Of a stretch of DNA of 24,308 nucleotides, positions 1-7,080 are shown one piece after another; within the stretch, counting starts at the first letter, position 1; every line of letters begins with the position of its first letter. Source of the DNA: UBA10649 sp964391765 (GTDB lineage: Bacteria > Actinomycetota > Actinomycetes > S36-B12); the NCBI GenBank assembly GCA_964391765.1, contig CAYMNG010000026.1:1-24308 (forward strand). Reading direction: 5' to 3'. A program made the position numbers and the translations under genes. Below the pieces are notes generated by a model. The model ran no database searches, had not been told where the DNA came from, and saw only the letters and a list, made by a program, of their open reading frames with translations.

Positions 1-1
1 C

Positions 2-1027
2 GGCCAGCCGGTCGTGTTCCTCGGCGTGCTGCTGGCGGTCCTCGCCCCGGCCCTGTCGGCGGTCGCCTACGGTGCCGGCGTGGACCTGGCGGTGCGTCGG
101 GCCCCGGCGACGTCGGTGCCGGCGTTCGTCGCCGCCGACGCCGAGAGTCCGCAGGCCCCGCGCACGCTGGTGCTGTCCGACGACCGCAGCGGTCGGGTCC
201 AGTACACGTTCGTCAACGGGGCCGGCCCGACGCTCGGTGACGCGGAGACCGGCCCGCCGGCGTCGGCGTGGACCGATCTGGACCCGTACGTCGCGGCGAT
301 GGCCTCCGGCCGCGGCGGCGACGAGATCGCGATGCTCGCCGGGTACGGCGTGCGCTACGTGCTGCTGGCGCCGGGCTCGTCCCGGGAGCTGATCCCGACG
401 CTGGACGGCGAGCCGGGCCTGCGCCGGCTGTCGAGTTCGGGTGGGGAGGTGCTGTGGCGGGTCGCCGGGGTGACGAGCCGGGCCCGGCTGGTGACCCCGG
501 ACAAGCAGACGCCGGTGGGCCTGACCGCTGCCGGCACCCGGACCGATCCGTACCTGCACCAGGTGCTGCCCGCCGGGACGGGCGAGCGGGCGCTGGTGCT
601 GGGCGCGTCGGCCGACGCCGGGTGGCGGGCCGGTACCGACGACGGCACGGCGCTGGCACCGACGACCGGCCCGGATCTGCTCGCCTGGTCCCAGGCGTTC
701 ACGGTCCCGGCCGGTGCGCCGACGGTGACGGTGCGCTACGACGACGGCACCCGCACGCGTTGGCTGTGGTTCGAGGCGATCGTCCTGGCCGGCCTGGTCG
801 TGCTCGCCCTGCCCGAGCGTCGTCGCCTCGACCCGGATCCGGACCTCGACGACGGACCGGACACGGCCGCCGACGCCGCGCCGACGTCGACCGCGGCGTC
901 CGACCCGGCCGACCCGACCGCGGCGTCCGACCCTGCCGGCCGGTCCGGCCCGGCCACGGCGTCCGACCCGTCCGACCCGTCCGCGGCGACCGGCCCGGCC
1001 GGCCCGGCCGCGACGGAGGAGCCGTGA
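2..1027 (+). CDS. membrane glycosyltransferase-type protein, C-terminal fragment
   Basis: The frame is open from the first bases, so this is the 3' part of a longer gene. The visible part begins with a hydrophobic segment (about residues 5-25), has an extracytoplasmic-looking domain of about 200 residues, a second membrane segment near residues 253-271, and a low-complexity tail rich in Ala, Ser, Asp and Pro (repeated ASDPADP-like units). I recognise this C-terminal layout from the large actinobacterial 'glycosyltransferase family 2' membrane proteins encoded directly before DUF5719 and DUF3499 genes; the catalytic domain itself would lie upstream and is not seen. The stop codon overlaps the GTG start of the next gene (GTGA), so the two are translationally coupled. 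The assignment rests on context and general similarity; 'large membrane protein of unknown function' is the safe alternative. Confidence 0.6.
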   Translation, partial: GQPVVFLGVLLAVLAPALSAVAYGAGVDLAVRRAPATSVPAFVAADAESPQAPRTLVLSDDRSGRVQYTFVNGAGPTLGDAETGPPASAWTDLDPYVAAMASGRGGDEIAMLAGYGVRYVLLAPGSSRELIPTLDGEPGLRRLSSSGGEVLWRVAGVTSRARLVTPDKQTPVGLTAAGTRTDPYLHQVLPAGTGERALVLGASADAGWRAGTDDGTALAPTTGPDLLAWSQAFTVPAGAPTVTVRYDDGTRTRWLWFEAIVLAGLVVLALPERRRLDPDPDLDDGPDTAADAAPTSTAASDPADPTAASDPAGRSGPATASDPSDPSAATGPAGPAATEEP

Positions 1028-2580
1028 TCACCCGGCGGCGTCGGGCCGCGCCGGTCGCCGGTGACGACGCGCCGGCCCAGGTCACCGTCACGCGTCGCTC
1101 CGGTCGCGCCGCCGTGGTCGCCGTCGCGATCGCGATCGGACTGGTCGTGGTCGCGACGGTCCTGCAGCAGCCGCCGCCGGCCGCGACCGTCGTCGCGGGC
1201 ACGGTCGAGCCGATCGGGTCCAGCGTGCTGCTGTGCCCCGAGCCCGGCGCCGGGGCCGACCTCGGGGTGCGCGTGACGGCGGCGGTCGTCGCCGGGCAGC
1301 CGGGACAGGACGCGACCGTGCCCGGATCCGCGGCCGGCCTACGGACCCTGCCCGGCAAGCAGTCCGCCAGCGCGAAGATCACCGTGCCCGGCGGGCAGGC
1401 CCAGATCGAGGCGTTCGGCCAGCGGCTGCCGGCCATCGCCGCGTACGGCGAGGGTTCGCTCGCCCCCGGCCTGGTGGCCGACCAGTGGGGCCGGGACCCG
1501 ACCGGCGGCGCGGGCCGTGGCCTGGCGAGCACGGCGTGCGCCCCGGCCGCGTCGGAGTTCTGGTTCGTCGGTGGCGGCGCGATCTCCGGCCGGCAGACCC
1601 GCATCGTGCTGGTCAATCCCGACGACACCGCCGCGGTCGTCGACGTGCTCGTGCGCGGGCCGGACGGACTGATCGACACCCCCGGCGGCCGCGGCCTGGT
1701 GGTCAAGGGGCAGGACCGGCTCATCGTCCGCCTGGACACCTTGGCCCCGGGCGTCACGACGACCGCGGTGCAGGTGCTCGTGCGCACCGGCCGGGTCGGT
1801 GCCGCGGTCGACGACGAGCAGGCCGCCGGACTGTCGACGGTCGGCACGGACTGGGTTCCGCAGGCCGCGCCGCCGGCGCGGCACGTGTACGTCCCCGGCG
1901 TCGTGAACGGTGCCGGCGCCCGGGTGCTGTCGGTGGCCGCCCCCGGCGGGGACGACGCCGTCGTCAACGTCCGGGTGATCACCGGCGAGGGCACGTACGC
2001 GCCCGTCGACCGCGCGCAGTTCACGGTCCCGGCCGACTCCGTCGTCGCGATCGACCTGGCGCCGGTGCTCAAGGGCGAGCCGGCGACGGTCGAACTGACC
2101 GCCGACCACCCGATCGTCGCCGGGCTGCGCCAGTTCTTCGGGGCGAAGGCGGTCTACGCGGAGACCTCGTTCTCGGCCGGCGCACAGCCGTTCTCCGGCC
2201 CGGCGGCGGTCAGCGGCCTGCCGATCCGCGCGAACACCGACGTACGGGTCGCGGTCACGGCACCGACGTCCGCGGCCACGGTGGCGATCGCGTTGTATCC
2301 GTACCGGGACGGGAAGCAGGCGGCCGAGGCGACGGGCACGCGAACGTTGACCGTCGAGCCGGGCCGGATGCGCTGGATCCGGTTGACGCCGCCGACCGGT
2401 GCCACCTGGTACACGGCGGTCGTCACCCCCCAGGCGGGGTCCGGGCCGGTGCTGGTCGCGCATCGGGTCCGGGAGACCTCCCCACGCGGTGACCTGGTGA
2501 CCGGCTACCCGTGGAGTCCGTTGCGCGTGCAGGTGAGCGTCCCGACGGCGGTCCAGAACCCGGCCGTCGGGCTGCGGTAG
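1024..2580 (+). CDS. DUF5719 family protein
   Basis: 518 residues. The GTG start was chosen because it overlaps the upstream stop codon and gives a typical topology: a short basic N-terminus (ITRRRRA), one membrane segment near residues 30-48 (VVAVAIAIGLVVVATVL), then a long extracytoplasmic beta-rich domain. The GSSVLLCPEPG stretch after the membrane anchor and the many Val/Gly/Thr-rich strands fit DUF5719, a family of unknown function found in actinobacteria between a glycosyltransferase-type gene and a DUF3499 gene, as here. The three genes probably form one transcription unit linked to the cell envelope. No catalytic motif is visible. Long open frames in the other five frames across this gene are consequences of base composition. 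Confidence 0.75.
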   Translation: MITRRRRAAPVAGDDAPAQVTVTRRSGRAAVVAVAIAIGLVVVATVLQQPPPAATVVAGTVEPIGSSVLLCPEPGAGADLGVRVTAAVVAGQPGQDATVPGSAAGLRTLPGKQSASAKITVPGGQAQIEAFGQRLPAIAAYGEGSLAPGLVADQWGRDPTGGAGRGLASTACAPAASEFWFVGGGAISGRQTRIVLVNPDDTAAVVDVLVRGPDGLIDTPGGRGLVVKGQDRLIVRLDTLAPGVTTTAVQVLVRTGRVGAAVDDEQAAGLSTVGTDWVPQAAPPARHVYVPGVVNGAGARVLSVAAPGGDDAVVNVRVITGEGTYAPVDRAQFTVPADSVVAIDLAPVLKGEPATVELTADHPIVAGLRQFFGAKAVYAETSFSAGAQPFSGPAAVSGLPIRANTDVRVAVTAPTSAATVAIALYPYRDGKQAAEATGTRTLTVEPGRMRWIRLTPPTGATWYTAVVTPQAGSGPVLVAHRVRETSPRGDLVTGYPWSPLRVQVSVPTAVQNPAVGLR

Positions 2581-2673
2581 CGGGCTCGTCGCCGCCGGCC
2601 CGGTCGGGTCGACCGGCCCCGGCCGATGGCGCCCCGGCGTGCCGTCCGCGCCGGCGGACGGGGAGCGGCTACG

Positions 2674-3051
2674 GTGCCGATCGTGACGCGTCGCAGTTGC
2701 TCCAAGCCCTCGTGCAGCCTGCCGGCCGTCGCGACGTTGACGTACGTGTACGCCGACTCCACCGCCGTCGTCGGGCCGTTGGCGACCTACGCCGAACCCC
2801 ATTGCTACGACCTGTGCGCGATGCACAGTGAGCGGCTGACCGCGCCGCGCGGCTGGGAGGTCGTGCGGATCACCCCGGACCCCAACGCCCTCAAGCCGAC
2901 CAGCGACGACCTCGAGGCGCTGGCGAACGCGGTGCGCGAGGCGGCCCGGCCGCGGTTCCGCCCCGACGCCGAGGAGTCGCTCCCGGCGGGGGCGGTCGAG
3001 GTGGCGCGCAAGGGCCACCTGCGGGTGCTCGCGACCATCGACGACGACTGA
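2674..3051 (+). CDS. DUF3499 family protein
   Basis: 125 residues, cytoplasmic, no signal peptide or membrane segment. The N-terminal core (CSKPSC, then VATLTYVYADSTAVVGPLA, then AEPHCYDLC, then ERLTAPRGWEVVR) is the conserved signature of DUF3499. Its Cys pairs (CxxxxC near residues 9-14 and CxxxC before AMH) resemble a small zinc-binding site, though no metal role is proven. The GTG start at 2674 lies about 8 nt after GGGGAG; a second GTG at 2683 (MTRRSCSK) is closer to the usual family start but has worse spacing. The gene follows the DUF5719 gene by 93 nt and probably shares its transcript. Function unknown. Confidence 0.85.
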   Translation: MPIVTRRSCSKPSCSLPAVATLTYVYADSTAVVGPLATYAEPHCYDLCAMHSERLTAPRGWEVVRITPDPNALKPTSDDLEALANAVREAARPRFRPDAEESLPAGAVEVARKGHLRVLATIDDD

Positions 3052-3094
3052 GCCGATCACTCGGCGCGGACCGGCGATCGCCCGGTGGACACGG

Positions 3095-3132
3095 GCGAGC
3101 CCCCGCCGACGGGGGATGCAGCGGGGGCTCGC
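3095..3132 (+). terminator. strong GC hairpin, probable terminator
   Basis: A perfect 12-bp inverted repeat (GCGAGCCCCCGC at 3095-3106, its complement at 3121-3132) with a 14-nt loop lies 43 nt after the DUF3499 stop. There is no T tract, which is common in high-GC actinobacteria. It also lies downstream of the minus-strand tRNA and could serve both directions. The rest of 3133-3293 shows only a small perfect palindrome (TCAGAA-CT-TTCTGA, 3179-3192) and no credible gene. Confidence 0.6.
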
Positions 3133-3293
3133 AGGTCAAGCATGCACCACGCGACCGTCGAACCCAAGCAGCAGGGGGTCAGAACTTTCTGAACACTTCG
3201 TCAGCGGCGCCGCCGTCGCGGCCGACCGTCGCGGTCGAGCGCCACGGTTGAGCACGCCGAGCCGGCGTCGACGGGTGTCGTCATCGAAGGAAG

Positions 3294-3366
3294 CGCGCCC
3301 GGAGGGATTCGAACCCCCAACCGACCGGGTAGAAACCGGTGGCTCTGTCCGTTGAGCTACGGGCGC
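3294..3366 (-). tRNA. tRNA-Arg (anticodon UCU)
   Basis: The minus strand folds into a full cloverleaf of 73 nt: acceptor stem GCGCCCG/CGGGCGC perfectly paired, D stem GCTC/GAGC, anticodon stem ACCGG/CCGGT with loop TTTCTAC (anticodon TCT, reading AGA), a five-base variable loop, and T arm GGGGG-TTCGAAT-CCCTC with one G-U pair. The discriminator base is G and the CCA end is not encoded. The AGA codon is rare in such a GC-rich genome. The region 3367-3525 before the ssb-like gene holds no other feature I can support. Confidence 0.96.
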
Positions 3367-3525
3367 CGACGGCCCATTGTCGCGTACGCCGCCGACGGCG
3401 TCGTCCACGTATCCCGGCGACCGCGGGCACGGTCCACAGCCGTCCGGCACCGACGTGCGCGGCCGGGCCGATCGTTGCCATCCTCGCCGCGGGGCCGGGA
3501 AGCGGTCCTGGACGAAGGGGGAGCC

Positions 3526-3966
3526 ATGCACGAGGTCACCATCACGATCGCGGGGAACGTCGTCGGCGAGGTCCGGTCCGGTCGGACGGCCGACGGCACG
3601 AGTCGGTCGAACTTCAAGATCGCGCACAACTCCCGCCGGTGGGACAAGACCGTCCAACGGTGGGTCGACGTGGACGCCCAGTTCTTCCACGTGACGTGCT
3701 GGCGGGAGTTGGCCGACAACGTCCGGGCGAGCCTGCGCAAGGGGATGCCGGTGATCGTGCAGGGCCGGCTGTCGACGCGGGAGGTGACGACGGACTGCGT
3801 GAACGCCGCGCACCGCACGATCTACGTCGACGTCGACGCGCACCACGTCGCCGTCGACCTGCTCCGCGGAATCGTGCGCTACGAGTCGACCAAGTCCCTG
3901 GCCGTCCTGGCGGCCGAGGATCGCGCGGTCGACGAGGCGATGCGGGTCGCGGGCCTGAGCGCCTAG
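3526..3966 (+). CDS. ssb: single-stranded DNA-binding protein paralogue (OB fold)
   Basis: 146 residues, ATG start 6 nt after a good ribosome site (AAGGGGGAG). The first ~110 residues match the SSB OB fold: VTIAGNVVGEVR, SNFKIAHNSRRWD, then FFHVTCWRELADNV, KGMPVIVQGRLSTRE. The usual SSB ends in a flexible Gly/Pro-rich tail with a DDDIPF-like acidic tip that recruits other replication proteins; here the C-terminus (DEAMRVAGLSA) has no such tip. This is like the second SSB (SsbB type) of streptomycetes rather than the essential replicative SSB, which is normally next to rpsF and rplI. No ribosomal protein genes are nearby. It is convergent with the next gene. Confidence 0.85.
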   Translation: MHEVTITIAGNVVGEVRSGRTADGTSRSNFKIAHNSRRWDKTVQRWVDVDAQFFHVTCWRELADNVRASLRKGMPVIVQGRLSTREVTTDCVNAAHRTIYVDVDAHHVAVDLLRGIVRYESTKSLAVLAAEDRAVDEAMRVAGLSA

Positions 3967-4030
3967 GGCGCGGCCCTGGGAGCCGGGACCCCGGAGCCGG
4001 AGCCGTCGATCCGGCGGCTGGCGGACTCGA

Positions 4031-4660
4031 TCAGGCGCGCGCGGTCGGGTTCGGCTCGGGTTCCTCGACGCGGCGCAGGGTGTTGCTGTCGACGTGGTCG
4101 AACGGCTCGCCGCGGTCGGGGAGGACGAGGCGGGTGTTCTGGTCGTAGGACCAGGTCCGATCGTCGTTGATGCGCACGGTCATCCGGAAGTCCAGCGTGG
4201 TGAAGTTCTTGTCGAGGAACGGTGCCGAGCAGATGCCGAAGTTCACCGAGCCGCGCTCGGCGCGGACCTCGAACGCCTTGGCGTCCGGGGCGCACTGGCC
4301 CGACGCCAGCGCCACCTGCCCGCGGGGGATCGCGACGGTGAGCACGACCGTCCCGGTCGCCGGCTCCCACAGCCAGTAGCCGACCTGGTCGTGGAACATC
4401 TCGATCTCGCCGACCTTCACGACGTGCGTGTGGTAGCGCAGCCCGTAGTACAGCTGCGGGCCGTTGGTCTGCGGGTCGATCGGCTGCAGTTCGTAGCGTT
4501 CCTCGTAGCGGTCCAGGACGCTGGGCTCGTCGGCCGGATCCTCCGGGTGCACGTCCTCGCCGGTACCGACCCAGACGCCGGCCATCGGCGCGAGCGGGCC
4601 GAGGTTGGCCAAGGTGTCCGGATCGGCGTCGGGTTCGGTGTAGATGTCCTCGGTCGTCAT
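4031..4660 (-). CDS. heme-binding beta-barrel (nitrobindin/FABP-like) protein
   Basis: 209 residues, no signal peptide, so cytoplasmic. The N-terminal motif PMAGVWVGTGEDVHP (residues ~25-39) is the GxWxGxG signature of the nitrobindin-like, FABP-fold barrel family (formerly DUF1794). Other typical stretches are YGLRYHTHVVKVGE, FHDQVGYWLWEPATGTV and AIPRGQVALASG. Nitrobindins bind ferric heme in a barrel and can isomerise peroxynitrite; this member is longer than the ~160-residue classic form, so that activity is inferred only at family level. A TAGGTT hexamer lies 6 nt before the ATG and no ribosome site is seen, suggesting a leaderless mRNA. Confidence 0.8.
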   Translation of the reverse strand: MTTEDIYTEPDADPDTLANLGPLAPMAGVWVGTGEDVHPEDPADEPSVLDRYEERYELQPIDPQTNGPQLYYGLRYHTHVVKVGEIEMFHDQVGYWLWEPATGTVVLTVAIPRGQVALASGQCAPDAKAFEVRAERGSVNFGICSAPFLDKNFTTLDFRMTVRINDDRTWSYDQNTRLVLPDRGEPFDHVDSNTLRRVEEPEPNPTARA

Positions 4661-4666
4661 CGGGCC

Positions 4667-4672
4667 AACCTA
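4667..4672 (-). promoter_or_regulatory. -10 box (TAGGTT), probable leaderless promoter
   Basis: On the minus strand TAGGTT is followed by 6 nt and then the ATG of the beta-barrel gene, placing the transcription start at or near the start codon. No clear -35 is visible. Confidence 0.4.
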
Positions 4673-4712
4673 CGCGACGGGGCGACGCGATGGCGTCCGC
4701 GTCGTGCGGTGC

Positions 4713-5045
4713 TCAGGCGCCGGTGAGCCAGACCTTGCGCAGTGGCTCGTCGACGATCCAGGTCGTCGGCGTGCCGGCCGCGAGGACGCCGACGGTGCCC
4801 GGGCGCAACAGCAACTGCGATCCGTCGGGCAGGAGCACGCGCCCGGACCCGGACAGGACGACGAACACCTCGTCGGCCTCGACGTCCGTCGACGTGCCGG
4901 CGGGATGCTCCCACACGCCGACGGTCGCGAAACCGGTCCGGGCCAAGGTCGCCACGGCCGTGCTGATCGGCCCGGCGGGGCACTGGTCCGCCGGCAGTGC
5001 GGTGCTGGTCAGGGGGACGTTCGGCGCGTCGAAGGTCGTGTTCAT
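4713..5045 (-). CDS. small cupin-domain protein
   Basis: 110 residues from ATG at 5045 (MNTTFDAPNVPL). The C-terminal two thirds is a single cupin barrel: GVWEHPAGTSTDVEADEVFVVLSGSGRVLLPDG forms the first motif and LRPGTVGVLAAGTPTTWIVDEPLRKVW the second, as in the DUF861/(S)-ureidoglycine aminohydrolase-like cupins. The usual metal-binding His residues are mostly missing (Glu and Asp are present), so a metal-dependent activity is uncertain. Longer upstream frames exist but enter the divergent CutC gene and have no ribosome site. It lies 52 nt before the beta-barrel gene on the same strand but each appears to have its own start signals. Substrate unknown. Confidence 0.75.
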   Translation of the reverse strand: MNTTFDAPNVPLTSTALPADQCPAGPISTAVATLARTGFATVGVWEHPAGTSTDVEADEVFVVLSGSGRVLLPDGSQLLLRPGTVGVLAAGTPTTWIVDEPLRKVWLTGA

Positions 5046-5106
5046 CGGCACATCGTGCCCGGTCCCGGGCCGTCGGCGCGCGGCGCGCCGGCACAGGGCG
5101 ATCCCG

Positions 5107-5977
5107 ATGGGCGACGATGTGCCGATGGTGGCGATCGAACTGGCCGTCCAGGACGTCGAGGGCGTCCGGGTCGGCGCGCGCGTCGGCGTCGACCGCCTCG
5201 AGCTGTGCTCCGCCCTGGCCCTGGGTGGGCTCACCCCGTCGGCCGGCCTGATCGCGGCGGCCGTCACCGGAGCCGTCCCGGTGCACGTCCTGATCCGGCC
5301 GCGGCCGGGGGATTTCGCCTACGACGACGCGGAGCAGGACGTGATCCTCGCCGACGTGCGGTACGTGCTGGCCGCCGGCGCGGCCGGCGTGGTCGTCGGG
5401 GGCCTGCGGTCCGGTCGCGTCGACGCCGACCTGGTCGGGCGTGTCGTCGCCGCCGCCGGCGGGCGCCCGGTGACGTTCCACCGCGCGTTCGACCTGGTCG
5501 CCGATCGGACCGTCGCGCTCGAGGATCTCGTCGACCTCGGGGTCACCCGCATCCTGACCTCGGCCGGCGCGCCGGCGGCGTGGCAGCGGCTCGACGAGCT
5601 GGCCCGGCTGGTGCGGCTGGCAGCCGGCCGCATCGAGATCATGGCCGGTGCGGGGGTGTCGCCGCAGACGGTCGCGGCGATCGTCGGGACCGGGGTCGAC
5701 GCGGTGCACGCGTCGGCGAAGGTCCGGGTCGGGGCCGACCTGCCGCTGGACCTGGGGTCGGGTGGCGTGGGGTCGGGCGGCGGGGGTTCGGGTGACGGTG
5801 GTTCGGGCGGGGGTGGTTCGGGTGACGGGGCGTCGGGCGGCGTGGGGTCGGGCGGCGTGGGTGCGGGCGGCGGGGGTGCGGGCGGCGGGGGTGCGGGCGA
5901 CGGTGGTTCGGGCGGCCGACACACGACGNNNNNNNNNNATCGTCGACCGCGCGCGAGCCGCGGCGCGCCGCGGCTGA
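5107..5977 (+). CDS. cutC: CutC family protein, interrupted by an assembly gap
   Basis: The first ~215 residues are a CutC TIM-barrel: ELAVQDVEGVRVGARVGVDRLELCS, GGLTPSAG, VHVLIRPRPGDFAYDD, VTFHRAFD, GVTRILTSAG, IMAGAGVSPQTV and VHASAKV. CutC was named for copper homeostasis in E. coli, but its biochemical role is unsettled. After residue ~215 comes a run of eleven GSGGx pentapeptides, then 10 N. After the gap a different frame reads IVDRARAAARRG and stops at 5975-5977; this is a plausible family C-terminus, so the frame change is best explained by a wrong gap length and not by a mutation. A true missing length of 9 nt, or 9 plus a multiple of 3, would restore the frame. Starts at 5107 and 5125 (MVAIELAV) are both possible. 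Confidence 0.8.
5755..5919 (+). repeat. 15-bp minisatellite encoding (GSGGx)11
   Basis: Eleven back-to-back 15-bp units of the type GGTTCGGGCGGCGGG, all in frame with CutC and encoding G-S/A-G-G/D-x. Units differ by a few bases, mostly keeping Gly. The array ends 9 nt before the N gap, so the true copy number may be larger than assembled. Confidence 0.93.
5929..5938. other. assembly gap (10 N)
   Basis: Ten undetermined bases inside the CutC gene, between the 15-bp array and the 17-bp array. The exact length 10 looks like a placeholder, since it breaks a frame that otherwise continues to a sensible end. Confidence 0.98.
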
Positions 5978-5978
5978 G

Positions 5979-6080
5979 CCGTCGCGGGATCTCCGCCGTC
6001 GCGGGATCTACGCCGTCGCGGGCTCTACGACGTCGCGGGTTCTACGCCGCCGCGGGTTCTACGCCGTCGCGGGATCTACG
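5979..6080. repeat. 17-bp tandem repeat, six copies
   Basis: Six head-to-tail copies of a 17-bp unit, consensus CCGTCGCGGGATCTACG, at 5979, 5996, 6013, 6030, 6047 and 6064, with a partial seventh at 6081-6089. The array begins one base after the CutC stop codon; the last full copy contains the stop codon of the convergent rhodanese gene and the partial copy its final codons. A unit of 17 is not a multiple of 3, consistent with a mainly non-coding position. Confidence 0.93.
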
Positions 6081-6507
6081 ACGTCGCGGCGGGTGCGCCG
6101 ACGGCGAGCAGGTCGGTGAGTCCGCCGTCGAGGTTGTAGACGTTCGCGAACCCGGCGTCGGCCAGTTGGTCCGCGGCGATCGCCGAGCGGCGTCCGCTGC
6201 GGCAGTAGACCGCGTACGTCCCGGCGGTGTCGAGGTCGGCGATCCGCGTCGCGAAGTCGGCGGACTCCACGTCGATGTTGATCGCCCCGGCGACGTGCCC
6301 GGCGGCGAACTCCGCCGGCGTGCGCACGTCGACGACGGTGACGCCGGGCTGGGCCGCGGTCTGCGCGAACGCGACGGGGTCGACCGTGCGGGCGGCGGAG
6401 GTCGACGAGCCGCATCCGGACAGCACGGTGGCCGCGGTCAGCAGGGCGAGCAGTGCGAGGATCCCGGCGTGGGGGCGGGTGTGCGTGGAGCGGCGGGTTG
6501 ACGTCAT
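6076..6507 (-). CDS. rhodanese-like sulfurtransferase lipoprotein
   Basis: 143 residues. The N-terminus is a lipoprotein signal: basic MTSTRRSTHTR, hydrophobic core, lipobox VLSGC with Cys32 as the lipid site, so the protein is anchored on the outer face of the membrane. Residues ~42-135 form one rhodanese domain: VTVVDVRTPAEFAAGHVAGAINID, then YAVYCRSGRRSAIAADQL, with the catalytic Cys102 in the CRSGRRS loop, then VYNLDGGL. Such proteins carry a persulfide on this Cys. The start at 6507 is favoured over 6519 because TATGGT lies exactly 7 nt upstream (leaderless pattern). It is divergent from a membrane protein and a redoxin, suggesting a shared extracytoplasmic sulfur/thiol role. Its last codons run into the 17-bp repeat array. 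Confidence 0.9.
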   Translation of the reverse strand: MTSTRRSTHTRPHAGILALLALLTAATVLSGCGSSTSAARTVDPVAFAQTAAQPGVTVVDVRTPAEFAAGHVAGAINIDVESADFATRIADLDTAGTYAVYCRSGRRSAIAADQLADAGFANVYNLDGGLTDLLAVGAPAATS

Positions 6508-6512
6508 GGTGA

Positions 6513-6533
6513 ATACCATACGGGGTAGGGTAT
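6513..6533. promoter_or_regulatory. 21-bp palindrome holding both divergent -10 boxes
   Basis: Arms ATACCATAC (6513-6521) and GTAGGGTAT (6525-6533) match as an inverted repeat at 8 of 9 positions, with spacer GGG. The plus-strand -10 is TAGGGT (6526-6531), 7 nt before the GTG at 6539; the minus-strand -10 is TATGGT (6520 down to 6515), 7 nt before the ATG at 6507. The ATACC...GGGTAT ends recall operators of the CsoR/CstR family (copper- or persulfide-sensing repressors), which is an inference; no regulator gene is in the window. Confidence 0.55.
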
Positions 6534-6538
6534 CTGAC

Positions 6539-7051
6539 GTGGCGATGTGGTGGTCGGCGATGCGCTGGTGGGATCGACGTCGTTGGCTGGCCGCCGCCCT
6601 CGGCGCGGTCGCCGTCGGCCTGATCGTCGCGGTGCCGACGGCGGTCGTCCCCACCCCGGTGTTCGGCCGGGCGGTCGCCGTCACCTGGTGGTCCTATCCG
6701 ACGGTCGTGGCCAGCGCCGTGCTCGGCGGGCTGCTCGTGGCGACCTACGTCCGCGCGCCCGGCGCGACCGACACCGCCGCGACCGCCACCGCCGCAAGCG
6801 ATACCGCCGCAGGCGATACCGACGCGACCGGGGACCGGGCCTCGCGCCTGGGCCTGGTCGGCGGCGCGGTGACGTTCTTCGCGGTCGGCTGCCCGGTGTG
6901 CAACAAACTCGTCCTCATCGCGCTCGGCGCTTCCGGGGCGATGAGCTGGTTCGCGCCGATCCAGCCGGTGCTGGCCGTCGCGTCGATCGTCCTCATGGCC
7001 GTCGCGGTGCACGTGCGCCTGACCCGATCGGTCGCCTGTCCGATGCCCTGA
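6539..7051 (+). CDS. membrane protein with CPVC motif, probable thiol-redox role
   Basis: 170 residues from GTG at 6539; an ATG at 6545 is the alternative. Four membrane segments are seen: about 17-38, 47-70, 108-131 and 137-158. Between the second and third is an Ala/Thr/Asp-rich linker (residues ~73-102) with repeated AATA/SDTAAGDT units. The third segment carries FFAVGCPVCNKLVLIALG, with the CPVC pair at residues 118-121 inside the membrane, reminiscent of membrane thiol carriers (CcdA/DsbD-like logic) though the rest does not match those families. It is followed 29 nt later by a TlpA-like redoxin, so electron transfer between the two is a reasonable inference. I know similar actinobacterial proteins only as uncharacterised. 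Confidence 0.65.
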   Translation: MAMWWSAMRWWDRRRWLAAALGAVAVGLIVAVPTAVVPTPVFGRAVAVTWWSYPTVVASAVLGGLLVATYVRAPGATDTAATATAASDTAAGDTDATGDRASRLGLVGGAVTFFAVGCPVCNKLVLIALGASGAMSWFAPIQPVLAVASIVLMAVAVHVRLTRSVACPMP

Positions 7052-7067
7052 CGCGGCGAGGAGTCAC

Positions 7068-7073
7068 TATCGT
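7068..7073 (+). promoter_or_regulatory. -10 box (TATCGT) before the TlpA-like gene
   Basis: TATCGT ends 7 nt before the GTG at 7081, the same spacing as for the divergent pair upstream. A Shine-Dalgarno-like AGGAG (7059-7063) also exists but is 17 nt from this GTG, too far to serve it. Confidence 0.35.
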
Positions 7074-7080
7074 TGCGCGG

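Noticed and set aside
3179..3192. Small palindrome TCAGAA-CT-TTCTGA as an operator
   Set aside because: It lies in an apparently empty region with no gene start near enough on either strand to be controlled by it.
3294..3366. tRNA-Arg as the attachment site of an integrated element
   Set aside because: No integrase, no repeated tRNA end and no mobile genes are found on either side; genes on both sides look like ordinary core genes.
5755..5977. Frameshifted cutC pseudogene
   Set aside because: The frame change falls exactly at ten undetermined bases, so gap length explains it.
5979..6089. CRISPR array
   Set aside because: The 17-bp units are directly adjacent with no spacers, and no cas gene is present.
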